From assembly GCA_944322965.1 (NCBI GenBank), contig CALUQR010000001.1, positions 564,202 through 628,201 on the forward strand: a DNA stretch of 64,000 bases, written 5' to 3'. Each line of letters opens with the position of its first letter. Within the stretch, counting starts at the first letter, position 1. The stretch is from Vulcanimicrobiota bacterium (GTDB lineage: Bacteria > Vulcanimicrobiota > Xenobia > Xenobiales > Xenobiaceae). Shown one piece after another: positions 1-7,395 of the stretch. The notes beneath the pieces were generated by a model. It had not been told where the DNA came from. It ran no database searches and saw nothing but the letters and a program-made list of their open reading frames with translations. Both the position numbers and the translations under genes were made by a program.

Positions 1-761
1 GAGGGGGCGAAGGCGGCTATCGAAAAATTCTTCTTATCGAGGCGGTCGCGATATAAGGGCTCTATGGAGTCTACCACCTTCTCCGCTTCCATATACTTAG
101 GGAAGAAGACTTCGGTGCGCAGACTGGGCTCCAACTGGTCTAAACTCTTGACGATCTGGCCCACCCGGTTGACGATAGAGGCCTTGTCGACAATCAGCAG
201 GGCCAGACCCTCTTTGTAGGAGGTCAGCACCCCATTCTCGGAGAGCAGGGGCTTGACCGTCTTTAACATCTCCTCCGGGTTGCCTTGGCTCATAATGAGG
301 ACCGCCATCACGTACTCTTCGCCGCTGGGACTAGCCTGGAGGGCGGGCATCAAGCGCCCGGACGAGCGCGCGGAGGAGCCGGGTACGATCTCAATATGGT
401 CGCCTTTAGTAATAAAGGAGAAACCGTAGCGGTGGACGGCGGCCTTAAAGATATCCCAGGCCTCATCTATACTCACCGGCCGCGAAGAGAGGATGGTCAA
501 TTTCCCCTTGACGGCGTCGTCTACGATCAAGTTGCGCCCGGTCAACTCGCTCATCATGCGGGCCAGGACCTTAATATCGATATTCTCAAAGTTCAATAAG
601 ACGCTGCCATTGCGCAGGGATTGAGCGATAGTCTGGCTCAAGATGGGCTTTTGAGGCTCCGCTTGGTTCGAAGCGGACTCGTCCTTTTGGGCGAACGCTG
701 GCCCCAGAGAGACGACGGTAGCCACGAGTGAGGCTGCGATAAAGGCTCTGAGTTTCTTCAC
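1..761 (-). CDS. gspD: Type II secretion secretin GspD, N-terminal part (runs off the window)
   Basis: I translated this minus-strand frame directly. It opens with GTG at 761-759, immediately after the stop of gspN, and stays open to base 1, giving about 253 residues. The N-terminus is a signal peptide ending near AFA. It is followed by a secretin N0-type domain (VLLNFENIDIKVLARMM, then TGRNLIVDDAVKGKLTI) and an N1-like segment (EEYVMAVLIMSQGNPEEMLK). The family forms the outer-membrane channel of the type II secretion system. The C-terminal secretin ring lies outside the window. It is the last visible gene of the chain gspL-gspM-gspN-gspD, with overlaps of 4 and 1 bases and then direct abutment. 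The GspD assignment rests on N0 similarity and on the neighbours; a type IV pilus secretin is the alternative. Confidence 0.85.
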   Translation of the reverse strand, partial: MKKLRAFIAASLVATVVSLGPAFAQKDESASNQAEPQKPILSQTIAQSLRNGSVLLNFENIDIKVLARMMSELTGRNLIVDDAVKGKLTILSSRPVSIDEAWDIFKAAVHRYGFSFITKGDHIEIVPGSSARSSGRLMPALQASPSGEEYVMAVLIMSQGNPEEMLKTVKPLLSENGVLTSYKEGLALLIVDKASIVNRVGQIVKSLDQLEPSLRTEVFFPKYMEAEKVVDSIEPLYRDRLDKKNFSIAAFAP

Positions 762-1571
762 TTACTTTGCTCCTGCGAGGTTCCACTCTGGATTAGCCCA
801 GGTGCCGCTGAGGTGGACTTTGTGGACGCCAAAGGCCTTGGCGTTGAAGGTCAGGTCGCCCTCCAGGGAGGGGGAGTGGCCGCTGGGGCTGGTCGTCAAG
901 ATAACCTGCCCTTCGCCAGTCACATTTTCGTTAAAGAGTTTGAGGCGGTTAGTGATCCGCAAGGGGCGCGCTCCGGCGGCGTCTTGGCTAGAGCGGGGGG
1001 TAGGCTCAATAGTTAAGGTCGAGCCCAGCTCGATATTGTAGAGCTCTATAGGCAGGCTCCCCTTGAGGGAAGGTAGCTTCAGATTGAGGACCCCCTTGCC
1101 CACCGAGCGCCGATAATCGTACTGCAAGCGGCCGCCCAGCTGGATAGCTCCCAAATCGCGGGAACCGGTATCGATGGCCAGATTGTCGCTCTTAAAATCG
1201 ATCTGGCTGGCGCCTATCTGGAAGGAGGCCTGGCCGGGCCGAGGCTCGCCGCTGGGGGCGCTCTGGGAGCGGGCGGCGGCTAAGATCTTGCCCGAGTCGT
1301 ACTGGGTAAACTCTATATGTAAACCGCTCAGAGAGTAACCGATAAAGGCCTTATCGGCGCTAAAGCGGCTGCCCGAGGGTAGGGCCACGTCTAAGCCTTC
1401 TAAGTGGACGCCCGTTAGCCCCATCTCCATCTCTCGCCAGCTGATGGCTATACCCGTATGGCTCTGGGTAGACTCCATAATGCGGCTGAGGAGCGTCTCG
1501 TAAGGGAGGCGCCAGATAAAGACTAAGGTGAAGACTGCAAACCAGGCTAGAACCTTTAACCAGCTCTTCAT
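762..1571 (-). CDS. gspN: Type II secretion protein GspN-like
   Basis: The protein has 269 residues counted from ATG at 1571, which overlaps the gspM stop by one base (TAATG). A longer in-frame start at 1607 exists, but the 1571 start fits translational coupling better. One N-terminal membrane segment (WLKVLAWFAVFTLVFIW) is followed by LPYETLLSRIME and a mostly beta-rich periplasmic domain (LEGLDVALPSG, IGASQIDFKS, LGGRLQYDYR), which matches the T2SSN family. GspN is an accessory inner-membrane component found in a subset of type II systems. Its place between gspM and gspD supports the call; the sequence alone gives only moderate support. Confidence 0.7.
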   Translation of the reverse strand: MKSWLKVLAWFAVFTLVFIWRLPYETLLSRIMESTQSHTGIAISWREMEMGLTGVHLEGLDVALPSGSRFSADKAFIGYSLSGLHIEFTQYDSGKILAAARSQSAPSGEPRPGQASFQIGASQIDFKSDNLAIDTGSRDLGAIQLGGRLQYDYRRSVGKGVLNLKLPSLKGSLPIELYNIELGSTLTIEPTPRSSQDAAGARPLRITNRLKLFNENVTGEGQVILTTSPSGHSPSLEGDLTFNAKAFGVHKVHLSGTWANPEWNLAGAK

Positions 1572-2023
1572 TAAGCGGGCACCTCCACCATAAGCTCTAA
1601 ATTCCACTTGCCGTTGCCATCTAAGTCATCCAATTTGAAGGAGCGCAAGATGAGATTTACCTGGCGCATGGAGTTGAGGAGGGTCGTAATCTGGTCGGCG
1701 CTCAGGGCGCGCAATTTGAGCTGGACCCCTTGCCCATTCTTGTAGGGCGAGTTGCTATCGATATTTTTCTCTAAACCTTGTAAAGCCTTAGAAGTCACCC
1801 AGGCGGCCGTATTGGGGGCGGGGGCGCCCTTTAAGCTCTTAGAGCGCGCGTAATCCTCCAGGGCTTGGGTAATACCCTGGCGCTCTAAACGCAGAGATTC
1901 GGCGCGTCGCTCTAAAGCGGCCGTCTCGCGGTAACGGGGCAGAGCGTAGGCCAAGGTCCAGACGAGGGCTACTAAGACTAAGCCTATATAGAAGAGGGCC
2001 CGCGGGGATAAGTTCTGATTCAT
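1571..2023 (-). CDS. gspM: Type II secretion inner-membrane platform protein GspM-like
   Basis: This is a 150-residue protein with a short cytoplasmic N-terminus, one membrane helix at about residues 10-28 (LFYIGLVLVALVWTLAYALP), a charged coiled-coil stretch (about 30-60) and a small C-terminal ferredoxin-like domain. This is the GspM/PilO plan. GspM partners GspL in the inner-membrane platform. The start overlaps the gspL stop by four bases and its own stop overlaps gspN by one, so the genes are almost certainly translationally coupled. Sequence conservation in this family is weak, so the call rests mostly on topology and gene order. Confidence 0.65.
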   Translation of the reverse strand: MNQNLSPRALFYIGLVLVALVWTLAYALPRYRETAALERRAESLRLERQGITQALEDYARSKSLKGAPAPNTAAWVTSKALQGLEKNIDSNSPYKNGQGVQLKLRALSADQITTLLNSMRQVNLILRSFKLDDLDGNGKWNLELMVEVPA

Positions 2024-3363
2024 AGCGTCGGCAAGTCCCCTTCCAGAGTGAAGGTGACCATATTCTGGCGCCCGGGCTTATTCTCCACCAGCTGCGGGTT
2101 GAGCAAGATACCCTGCGCGCCCTGGCGAAACTCTTCCACCTGGCGCACCGAACCCGCCTGGCCGCCTATAGTGAGACGGGGGACCTCCCCTTCAGCTTCT
2201 AATTCTAAACGGCGCACTTCCAATTGGGGCTGTTTGCTGAGCGGTCGGGCCAGCCGGGCCATCGTCTCTAGGAGGTACTCCGGGGCGCAGCGCTGGTTAT
2301 GCCAATTAGCGCTGGCGCGCTTATTGAGTTCGCTCTGGAAGGTCTCAGGGTCAGATTTAGCCAGAGCGGGCAGTTCTTTACCGACCGCCTGCTGGTAGAC
2401 CTCGATCTGCTGGGTTACCGAGCGCTGGGCGGTGAAGTGGTGTAACTCTAAGTTGACGCTCCCCAATAAGAGCAAGACCCCCAGCCCCAGAGCGTACTTC
2501 CACGGGAGAGCGTCCCCCTCTTCGACCCGCTCTACCAATTGGATGTGGGGATACTTAGAGAGCCCAGCCAGGGCGGTTCCGTAAGCTAAGGCCTCCTGGT
2601 AAGGGTGGAGATCGCCGGGCAGCTCGAAGGGCTGGACGGGGACCCCTAAACTCTCCTCTAAATGGGAGCGCAGACCGCGCATCTGGGCGGCGCCGCCACA
2701 GATAAAGATCCGCTCCCAGGGGAGGGGCTTACTCAAAAGGCTGGCCTCTAAGATGGAGTCTAACCACTGGCGGCAGAGGGGTTCCTCTAAGCCCCGCTCC
2801 CACTTGCGGCGTTCCGCTTCCTCTTCTCCCAATTCGTAGTGGCGGGAGATGGCCTGGGTGAGACTGCGCCCCCCGCGGAAGGAGACTTTGACCCAACTTA
2901 AAGAGCCGTCTTTAACGGCGCAGACCGTAGTTTGAGTGGCGCCGCAATCGAAGACTAAGGCTTCTTTGACCCCTTGGGAGAGGACTAAGCGCAAGAGGGA
3001 GAGCGGAGCGGCTTCGATAGTGGCCTCAGGGCCGGCGCGCTCCTCTAAGCGGGCTAAGCTGGCGTTGGGGACGACGATTACCGTGGCATTTCCTTCACTC
3101 TCGATCCAGTCCCAGGAGACCTCTTCTAAGGGAAAGGGCAGCGAGAGGGCCAGCTCTTCGCGAATGACATTCTGTTGGACCTCGCGCGAAGATTCGGGGA
3201 CGTTGAGGGTGCGGATGGTGAGCTCGCTAGAGGGCATAGCCACCAGGGCGCCGGGCACGGGACCGGTAGGGGGCGTCAACCGGCGGGGCGCTCCCCACCA
3301 GAGGCCTAGGGATATGGCCCTAGTCTCGCTCTGTCCATAATCTATGCCGGTTACGCGCAACAT
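2020..3363 (-). CDS. gspL: Type II secretion protein GspL / PilM-PilN-like fusion
   Basis: The protein has 447 residues. The first ~270 form an actin-like ASKHA domain (GIDYGQSETRAISLG at the N-terminus, VFDCGATQTTVCAV near 135-150, and FICGGAAQMRGLRSHLEESLG near 220-245). A single membrane helix follows at about 288-303 (YALGLGVLLLLGSVNLELHHF), then a periplasmic coiled coil and a ferredoxin-like domain. GspL joins the cytoplasmic ATPase GspE to the inner-membrane platform of the type II system. PilM and PilN do this as two separate proteins in type IV pili. It is the first gene of the minus-strand operon and is divergent from gspC. No gspE, gspF or pseudopilin gene is in the window. Confidence 0.75.
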   Translation of the reverse strand: MLRVTGIDYGQSETRAISLGLWWGAPRRLTPPTGPVPGALVAMPSSELTIRTLNVPESSREVQQNVIREELALSLPFPLEEVSWDWIESEGNATVIVVPNASLARLEERAGPEATIEAAPLSLLRLVLSQGVKEALVFDCGATQTTVCAVKDGSLSWVKVSFRGGRSLTQAISRHYELGEEEAERRKWERGLEEPLCRQWLDSILEASLLSKPLPWERIFICGGAAQMRGLRSHLEESLGVPVQPFELPGDLHPYQEALAYGTALAGLSKYPHIQLVERVEEGDALPWKYALGLGVLLLLGSVNLELHHFTAQRSVTQQIEVYQQAVGKELPALAKSDPETFQSELNKRASANWHNQRCAPEYLLETMARLARPLSKQPQLEVRRLELEAEGEVPRLTIGGQAGSVRQVEEFRQGAQGILLNPQLVENKPGRQNMVTFTLEGDLPTL

Positions 3364-3473
3364 CGGTCGTCTCTAACTGTCGGGGAGGGGGATAAACGGG
3401 CTTCCCTTCTGCGTCTTGTCCCTTTAACCTGCCACTGGACTAGAACCCCTTCCTTAGGTAAGATAGGGGGGCC

Positions 3474-4415
3474 ATGGCCCGTTTCAATTCCTACTTAACT
3501 TGGATCCTTACCATAGGATCGGCCGCCCTCTGCGCCGACATCGGGGCGGCTTCGCTGGAAGCCTACTTACACCACAATCCCCAGGCTTTAGAACTTTCGC
3601 CCTCCTCCCGCCCCGCGGCTTTCAACTTAGGGGCCCAAGGGCGCCAAGATATGCACTCCGTCTTGCGCCAGCCCCCGGAACCTAAGCCCAAATATACGGG
3701 CCCCAAAAAGAGGCGAGTGAGCGTGCACGGGGCGGACGCCAAAGATAAAGACCAGATGGCGGAGGATAAGCGCGACATCAGCAAGGGGGTCCTGCAAGGG
3801 ACGCTCATTAGCCCCGCTACGCGGGCGGCCATCTTAGAGTTAGGTCCCAGCTCTATAGCGGTCGTAGCCCAAGGGGATACGATAGGGGGTTATACCCTAG
3901 CGGAAGTGGGTAGCGCCTGGGCGCGCTTTGAAAATGATAAGGAAGAGCTCTTATTCGTAGCCGATAGCCTCAGTTTAGGGACGGACGCTAAGGATAAGAA
4001 GAAAGGCTCCGGCCCCATAGTTACTAAGCGTCCCACTACCGCCGAGGCTGAGGAAGAGCCCCAGGAAGAGGAAGAGAAGGAGCAAGAAGAGGAGAAGGGG
4101 GAGCGGGTGACCTTAGCCGAGGTGCGGGCCGCTTTAGATAATTCGGCCGCCATGGCTCGCCAATTGCGGGTCGTACCCCAGGAGAAGGACGGTATGCCTT
4201 ACGGGACGCGCGTCGATTTCCGCACGGCCGACAACCTTTTGGCCCGCATGGGGGTCCAGGATCGGGATGTGATGCTCAGTATTAACGGGGTGCCTACGCG
4301 CAGCGCCGAGGAGATGTATCGGGGGTATATGACCTTGCGCAACGCCAAAGCTTTTGAATTTGTAGTCGAGCGGGATGGCAAGGAGCAGACGATCCGTTAC
4401 GAGTTAGAACAGTGA
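3474..4415 (+). CDS. gspC: GspC-like type II secretion protein with PDZ-type C-terminus
   Basis: This 313-residue protein is divergent from gspL. It has an N-terminal membrane anchor (about 8-27, YLTWILTIGSAALCADIGAA), an HR-like beta domain (about 100-165: GVLQGTLISP, GDTIGGYTLAEVGSAW), a very acidic linker near 185-205 made largely of Glu, and a C-terminal PDZ-like domain (about 225-313: GTRVDFRTADNLLARMGVQ, DVMLSINGVPTRSAEEMYRG). This is the GspC order: anchor, HR domain, hinge, PDZ. GspC links the inner-membrane platform to the secretin and helps select substrates. The Glu-rich hinge is unusually acidic. Placement on the other strand is less common than gspC heading the operon, but the domains and the divergent partner make the call good. 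Confidence 0.75.
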   Translation: MARFNSYLTWILTIGSAALCADIGAASLEAYLHHNPQALELSPSSRPAAFNLGAQGRQDMHSVLRQPPEPKPKYTGPKKRRVSVHGADAKDKDQMAEDKRDISKGVLQGTLISPATRAAILELGPSSIAVVAQGDTIGGYTLAEVGSAWARFENDKEELLFVADSLSLGTDAKDKKKGSGPIVTKRPTTAEAEEEPQEEEEKEQEEEKGERVTLAEVRAALDNSAAMARQLRVVPQEKDGMPYGTRVDFRTADNLLARMGVQDRDVMLSINGVPTRSAEEMYRGYMTLRNAKAFEFVVERDGKEQTIRYELEQ

Positions 4416-4431
4416 GGTGGAGAGGTCTTTT

Positions 4432-4992
4432 ATGAAGAAGAGGCGCGGCATACGTCCCGGCCAGGCTTTAGAGTGGGGTACTTACGAGGGCGCCCCGCTG
4501 CGCTGGCAGGTCTTAGAAGTCGACCCCCAGGCGGGTTTGGCGCTCTTAATCTTAAAGCGCACCCCTTTAGCGACCCCCTTGCACGGGACCCTGCCCTATC
4601 CGGGCTGGGAGGCTTCCCAGGCTTGCGCCTTTTTAAATTCTAAATTCTTAGAGGCGGCCTGGACCCCCCAGGAGCGCCAACTCCTCCACCCCCACCCCGC
4701 CTTAAAAGCGGCCGCCCCCCTCTTCATCTTAGATGCCGAGGAGGTAGGGCGCTACTTCGCTAAGCCCTCCTTGGCCCGGGTAGAGCTCTTGCCCTCAGCT
4801 ATCGCGGCGGGCGGCTACGTCGATAATGAGGGTTGCGGCTGTTGGTGGCTGCGCGGTCCGGGGCGCACCCCCGAGGAGGCCCCCTTGGTGGGCTTTGACG
4901 GCAGCCGCGGCTACTATAAGCCGGCCACCTACGCTCACGTAGCCCTGCGCCCCGCCCTCTGGGTAGCTTATGCGACTTTAGTTAGAGGTTAA
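4432..4992 (+). CDS. DUF6273-like protein, paralog 1
   Basis: The protein is 186 residues from ATG 4432, chosen because a purine-rich GGTGGAGAGG lies just upstream; GTG at 4417 is a possible alternative. The opening (WGTYEGAPLRWQVLEVD) and the C-terminal core (GCGCWWLRGPG, GGYVDNEGC, VALRPALWV) match the pattern I associate with DUF6273, in which a WWLR-PG block precedes a VRPALW strand. There is no signal peptide. The next gene is a paralog two bases downstream. I do not know the function of this family; the domain is common in anaerobic bacterial genomes, often as tandem or fused copies. Confidence 0.6.
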   Translation: MKKRRGIRPGQALEWGTYEGAPLRWQVLEVDPQAGLALLILKRTPLATPLHGTLPYPGWEASQACAFLNSKFLEAAWTPQERQLLHPHPALKAAAPLFILDAEEVGRYFAKPSLARVELLPSAIAAGGYVDNEGCGCWWLRGPGRTPEEAPLVGFDGSRGYYKPATYAHVALRPALWVAYATLVRG

Positions 4993-4993
4993 G

Positions 4994-5641
4994 ATGGACC
5001 GGACCGCAGAGTATGGAGCCCCCGACAGGCGGGGCGAGATCGCCGGTCACGGGGTGGGGGATCAGGTAGAATTTGGCCATTATCCCCAAGATAGCGACGG
5101 GGAGTGGAGTACTATCAAGTGGATCGTCTTAGCTATGGAGAGCGACCGGGCGCTCTTACTCTCTAAGTGGGGGTTAGAGACTTCGCCCTTCCACTCTTCC
5201 GGGGGGCGCATCCTCTGGAGTAAGAGCGAGCTGCGCCGCTGGCTCAACGGCCCCTTCTGCCAGATGGCCTTTGAGCCCCAAGAACTCAAGCGCCTCCTCT
5301 ATTGCGAGCTGGAGAATGGGGGCAGCTCCCTCTACGACGCCCCCTGCGATCAGCCCACTCAAGATCGGGTCTTCCTCTTGAGCCCTCTGGAGGTCGAAGA
5401 TTACCTGCCGCGCCGGGATTGGCGTCTGTGCGTAGCTACCCCTTACGCCCAGCGCCGGGGGGCCGATATGTATGAGAGCGGCGATCGCCGCTATGAAGGC
5501 TTCTTCGCCTGGTGGTGGTTGCGCTGGCCGGGCTCTTATGGCAACGCTACCTATCTTTACAGTAGCGGCGATATCTTTAATGACTTTGGGGTAGAGTGCG
5601 CCAGCGGGGTGGTGCGCCCCGCCCTGTGGGTAGCCCTCTAA
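4994..5641 (+). CDS. DUF6273-like protein, paralog 2
   Basis: This is a 215-residue paralog of the preceding gene, starting two bases after its stop, so the pair is co-transcribed. It opens with a motif shared with the family (QVEFGHYPQDSDGEWSTIKW, then VLAMESDRALLLSKWGLE). It continues with a LRRWLNGPF segment near 77-86 and ends with FAWWWLRWPG, then a variable stretch (about 182-200, rich in Tyr, Ser and Gly) and VVRPALWVAL. No signal peptide or membrane helix is visible. The function is unknown. The variable segment lies between two fixed motifs, as expected for a display or ligand-binding loop, but that is speculation. Confidence 0.65.
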   Translation: MDRTAEYGAPDRRGEIAGHGVGDQVEFGHYPQDSDGEWSTIKWIVLAMESDRALLLSKWGLETSPFHSSGGRILWSKSELRRWLNGPFCQMAFEPQELKRLLYCELENGGSSLYDAPCDQPTQDRVFLLSPLEVEDYLPRRDWRLCVATPYAQRRGADMYESGDRRYEGFFAWWWLRWPGSYGNATYLYSSGDIFNDFGVECASGVVRPALWVAL

Positions 5642-5661
5642 AAGGTTGGCGGGCGCGCCCC

Positions 5662-6120
5662 TTACCAGAGGCCCAGAGCCGCCTTAGCCTCTTCGCTGGG
5701 GTGCTTTTCCGGATCCCACATGGGGCTCCAAACTAAGTCTACTTGGCAATCTTTGACTCCCGGCAAGCGGGCTATGCTCAAGTAGGCGGCGCTAGTAATC
5801 TCCGCTCCCAAGGGGCAGCCGGGGCTAGTGAGGGTCATCTTGACGGTGACGCTACCCAGCTGAGGGTCGCAGAGGATCTCATATACTAAGCCCAACTCTA
5901 CGATATTGAGCCCCAATTCGGGATCTTCGACCTTACTGAGGGCGGCCCGCACCTCTTCGGGGGTGGGGAAGGGCTCCTTTTCGGCCGCCGCGGGGGCAGG
6001 AGATCTCTCCTCAGAAGGCGCAGGAGAGGGGGAGGCGGGCGCGCTAGGAGCGGGGGCGGCAGCGTCCGTTAAGCATTGAGCTTGGGTGAGGGGGGTAGGT
6101 TCGCTCTGAGAGAAAGTCAT
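5662..6120 (-). CDS. MIP18/DUF59 family Fe-S cluster assembly factor (SufT/PaaD-like)
   Basis: The 152-residue protein has a Pro/Ala/Ser-rich N-terminal extension of about 50 residues and a C-terminal MIP18-type domain. Within it are EEVRAALSKVEDPELGLNIVELGLV, here seen as DPELGLNIV, and the conserved TSPGCP with its cysteine near residue 100, followed by the hydrophobic stretch ending SPMWDP. SufT-type members help mature Fe-S proteins. The sufCBDSU operon lies less than 1 kb away on the same strand, separated by the plus-strand TerD gene, which supports a role in Fe-S biogenesis. The low-complexity N-terminus is longer than in most family members. Confidence 0.8.
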   Translation of the reverse strand: MTFSQSEPTPLTQAQCLTDAAAPAPSAPASPSPAPSEERSPAPAAAEKEPFPTPEEVRAALSKVEDPELGLNIVELGLVYEILCDPQLGSVTVKMTLTSPGCPLGAEITSAAYLSIARLPGVKDCQVDLVWSPMWDPEKHPSEEAKAALGLW

Positions 6121-6229
6121 ACGTTAAAACCTCAACTTTAAGGGAATTAGCCGTTGTGCGGTATCTTAGAACTCCAAGTCGGATAGAGCTCTCTTGAGTT
6201 CAGCTTATTATAGGAGAATGGGAGGCAAA

Positions 6230-6829
6230 ATGTCAGTTAGTTTGCAAAAAGGTCAGCGCTTCGGTCTGAGCGCTGAGGTCAAAGATCTCTCTAAGGTGAT
6301 CGTCGGTTTAGGCTGGGATGAAGTAGAGCAGAAACGCGGCCTCTTTGGGTTTGATCCTCAACCCATCGATTGCGACGTCTCCGTAATTATGCTCCAGGAC
6401 GGCTATTTGCGGGCCCAAGAGGATTTGGTCTATTGTGGCAACTTGAAGCATCCCTCCGACTCCGTCCTCCATATGGGCGATAATTTGACCGGCGAGGGAG
6501 AGGGCGACGACGAGCAGATTGAGATCAATTTGCGCTTAGTCCCCCAGCGCTACGACCGCTTAGTGATCGTAGCCAATATTTACGACGCCCAAAAGCGGGA
6601 CCAACATTTTGGGATGATCAAGAACGCCTTTATCCGCTTAGTCGACGCCCGCGATATGCGGGAGATCTGTCGGTTCGATTTGACCGAAGATTACTCCGGG
6701 ATGACGGCCATCATTATGGGCGAAGTCTACCGCCACCAAGGGGCCTGGAAGTTTAACGCCGTGGGCCAGGGGACTAACGATCCCAACTTGACGGCCCTGT
6801 GCAGCCGCTATCTCCCTAAGCGCCCTTAA
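6230..6829 (+). CDS. TerD family calcium-binding/stress protein
   Basis: The protein is 199 residues from ATG 6230, preferred over upstream ATG 6194 because GGGAGG sits four bases before it and MSVSLQKGQRF is the usual TerD start. Visible features are VIVGLGWDE, GFDPQPIDCDVSVIML, VYCGNLKHPSDSVLHMGDNLTG, GEGDDEQIEINL and the C-terminal AIIMGEVYRHQGAWKFNAVG. TerD proteins bind Ca2+ through Asp-rich loops (here DCDVS and GEGDDEQ) and are linked to tellurite and general stress phenotypes. It stands alone with no terABCE partners. Its 3' side faces the suf operon across a two-way terminator. Confidence 0.9.
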   Translation: MSVSLQKGQRFGLSAEVKDLSKVIVGLGWDEVEQKRGLFGFDPQPIDCDVSVIMLQDGYLRAQEDLVYCGNLKHPSDSVLHMGDNLTGEGEGDDEQIEINLRLVPQRYDRLVIVANIYDAQKRDQHFGMIKNAFIRLVDARDMREICRFDLTEDYSGMTAIIMGEVYRHQGAWKFNAVGQGTNDPNLTALCSRYLPKRP

Positions 6830-6838
6830 AGGTTTTAA

Positions 6839-6887
6839 AAGTTTTTGCGGCCCCTCTTCTCTAAGAGAAGAGGGGCCGCAAAAACTT
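6839..6887. terminator. Bidirectional intrinsic terminator between TerD gene and suf operon
   Basis: A perfect 23-bp inverted repeat (6839-6861 and 6865-6887) surrounds a 3-base loop (TAA). The outer part of the stem is A/T rich (AAGTTTTTGCGG), so it supplies a T tract in both directions. It sits between two convergent transcription units. Confidence 0.85.
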
Positions 6888-6921
6888 GGGGCTCCTCGAA
6901 AAGGATTAAAGCCTTAAAGTT

Positions 6922-7395
6922 TTAGTCTTTTTGAGCCTCGTCTAAGGCCGTCAAGAGGGTATTGCACCCTAAGAGGGCGCATTTAATGCGCACCGGGTAG
7001 TCGCGCACTCCGTCTAGAGCTTCTAACTCCCCAATATCGACCCCTTGGGCCTCTTGAGCCGCTTGGGCGTCGTCGTGGCTCAAGAGGCGGGCCTTAAAGG
7101 CCTGGGCCAATTGGCGCACCTTAGCTACGGGCTGGCCCTTAATAGCTTCCGCCAACATGGAGGCGGCCGCCATAGAGATAGAGCAACCTTCGCCCACAAA
7201 GCCCACGTCTTGGACGACGCCGTCTTTAACTAAGAGATCGAGCTCGATCTCGTCGCCGCAGCTGGGGTTAGTCCCTTCGACGCTGCAGGTGGGGTGTTCT
7301 AAGCGGTGGTTACAGCGGGGCCTAGAGTAGTGATCGAGGATGATTTGGCGATAGAGATCGTCGTTAATTAAGTTATCGCTAGCGGTATTAGGCAT
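6922..7395 (-). CDS. sufU: SufU, Fe-S cluster assembly sulfurtransferase/scaffold
   Basis: The protein is 157 residues from ATG 7395. The 7395 start overlaps the end of sufS by eight bases and begins just before the conserved LYRQIILDHYSRPR. The three ligand cysteines are visible: C46 in NPSCGDE (with D48), C71 in GEGCSIS and C139 in IKCALLGC; a fourth, C143, lies nearby. The insert between C71 and C139 is as in SufU rather than IscU. SufU accepts sulfur from SufS through a zinc-bound Cys. It is the last gene of sufCBDSU and is followed by the terminator at 6839-6887. Confidence 0.92.
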   Translation of the reverse strand: MPNTASDNLINDDLYRQIILDHYSRPRCNHRLEHPTCSVEGTNPSCGDEIELDLLVKDGVVQDVGFVGEGCSISMAAASMLAEAIKGQPVAKVRQLAQAFKARLLSHDDAQAAQEAQGVDIGELEALDGVRDYPVRIKCALLGCNTLLTALDEAQKD

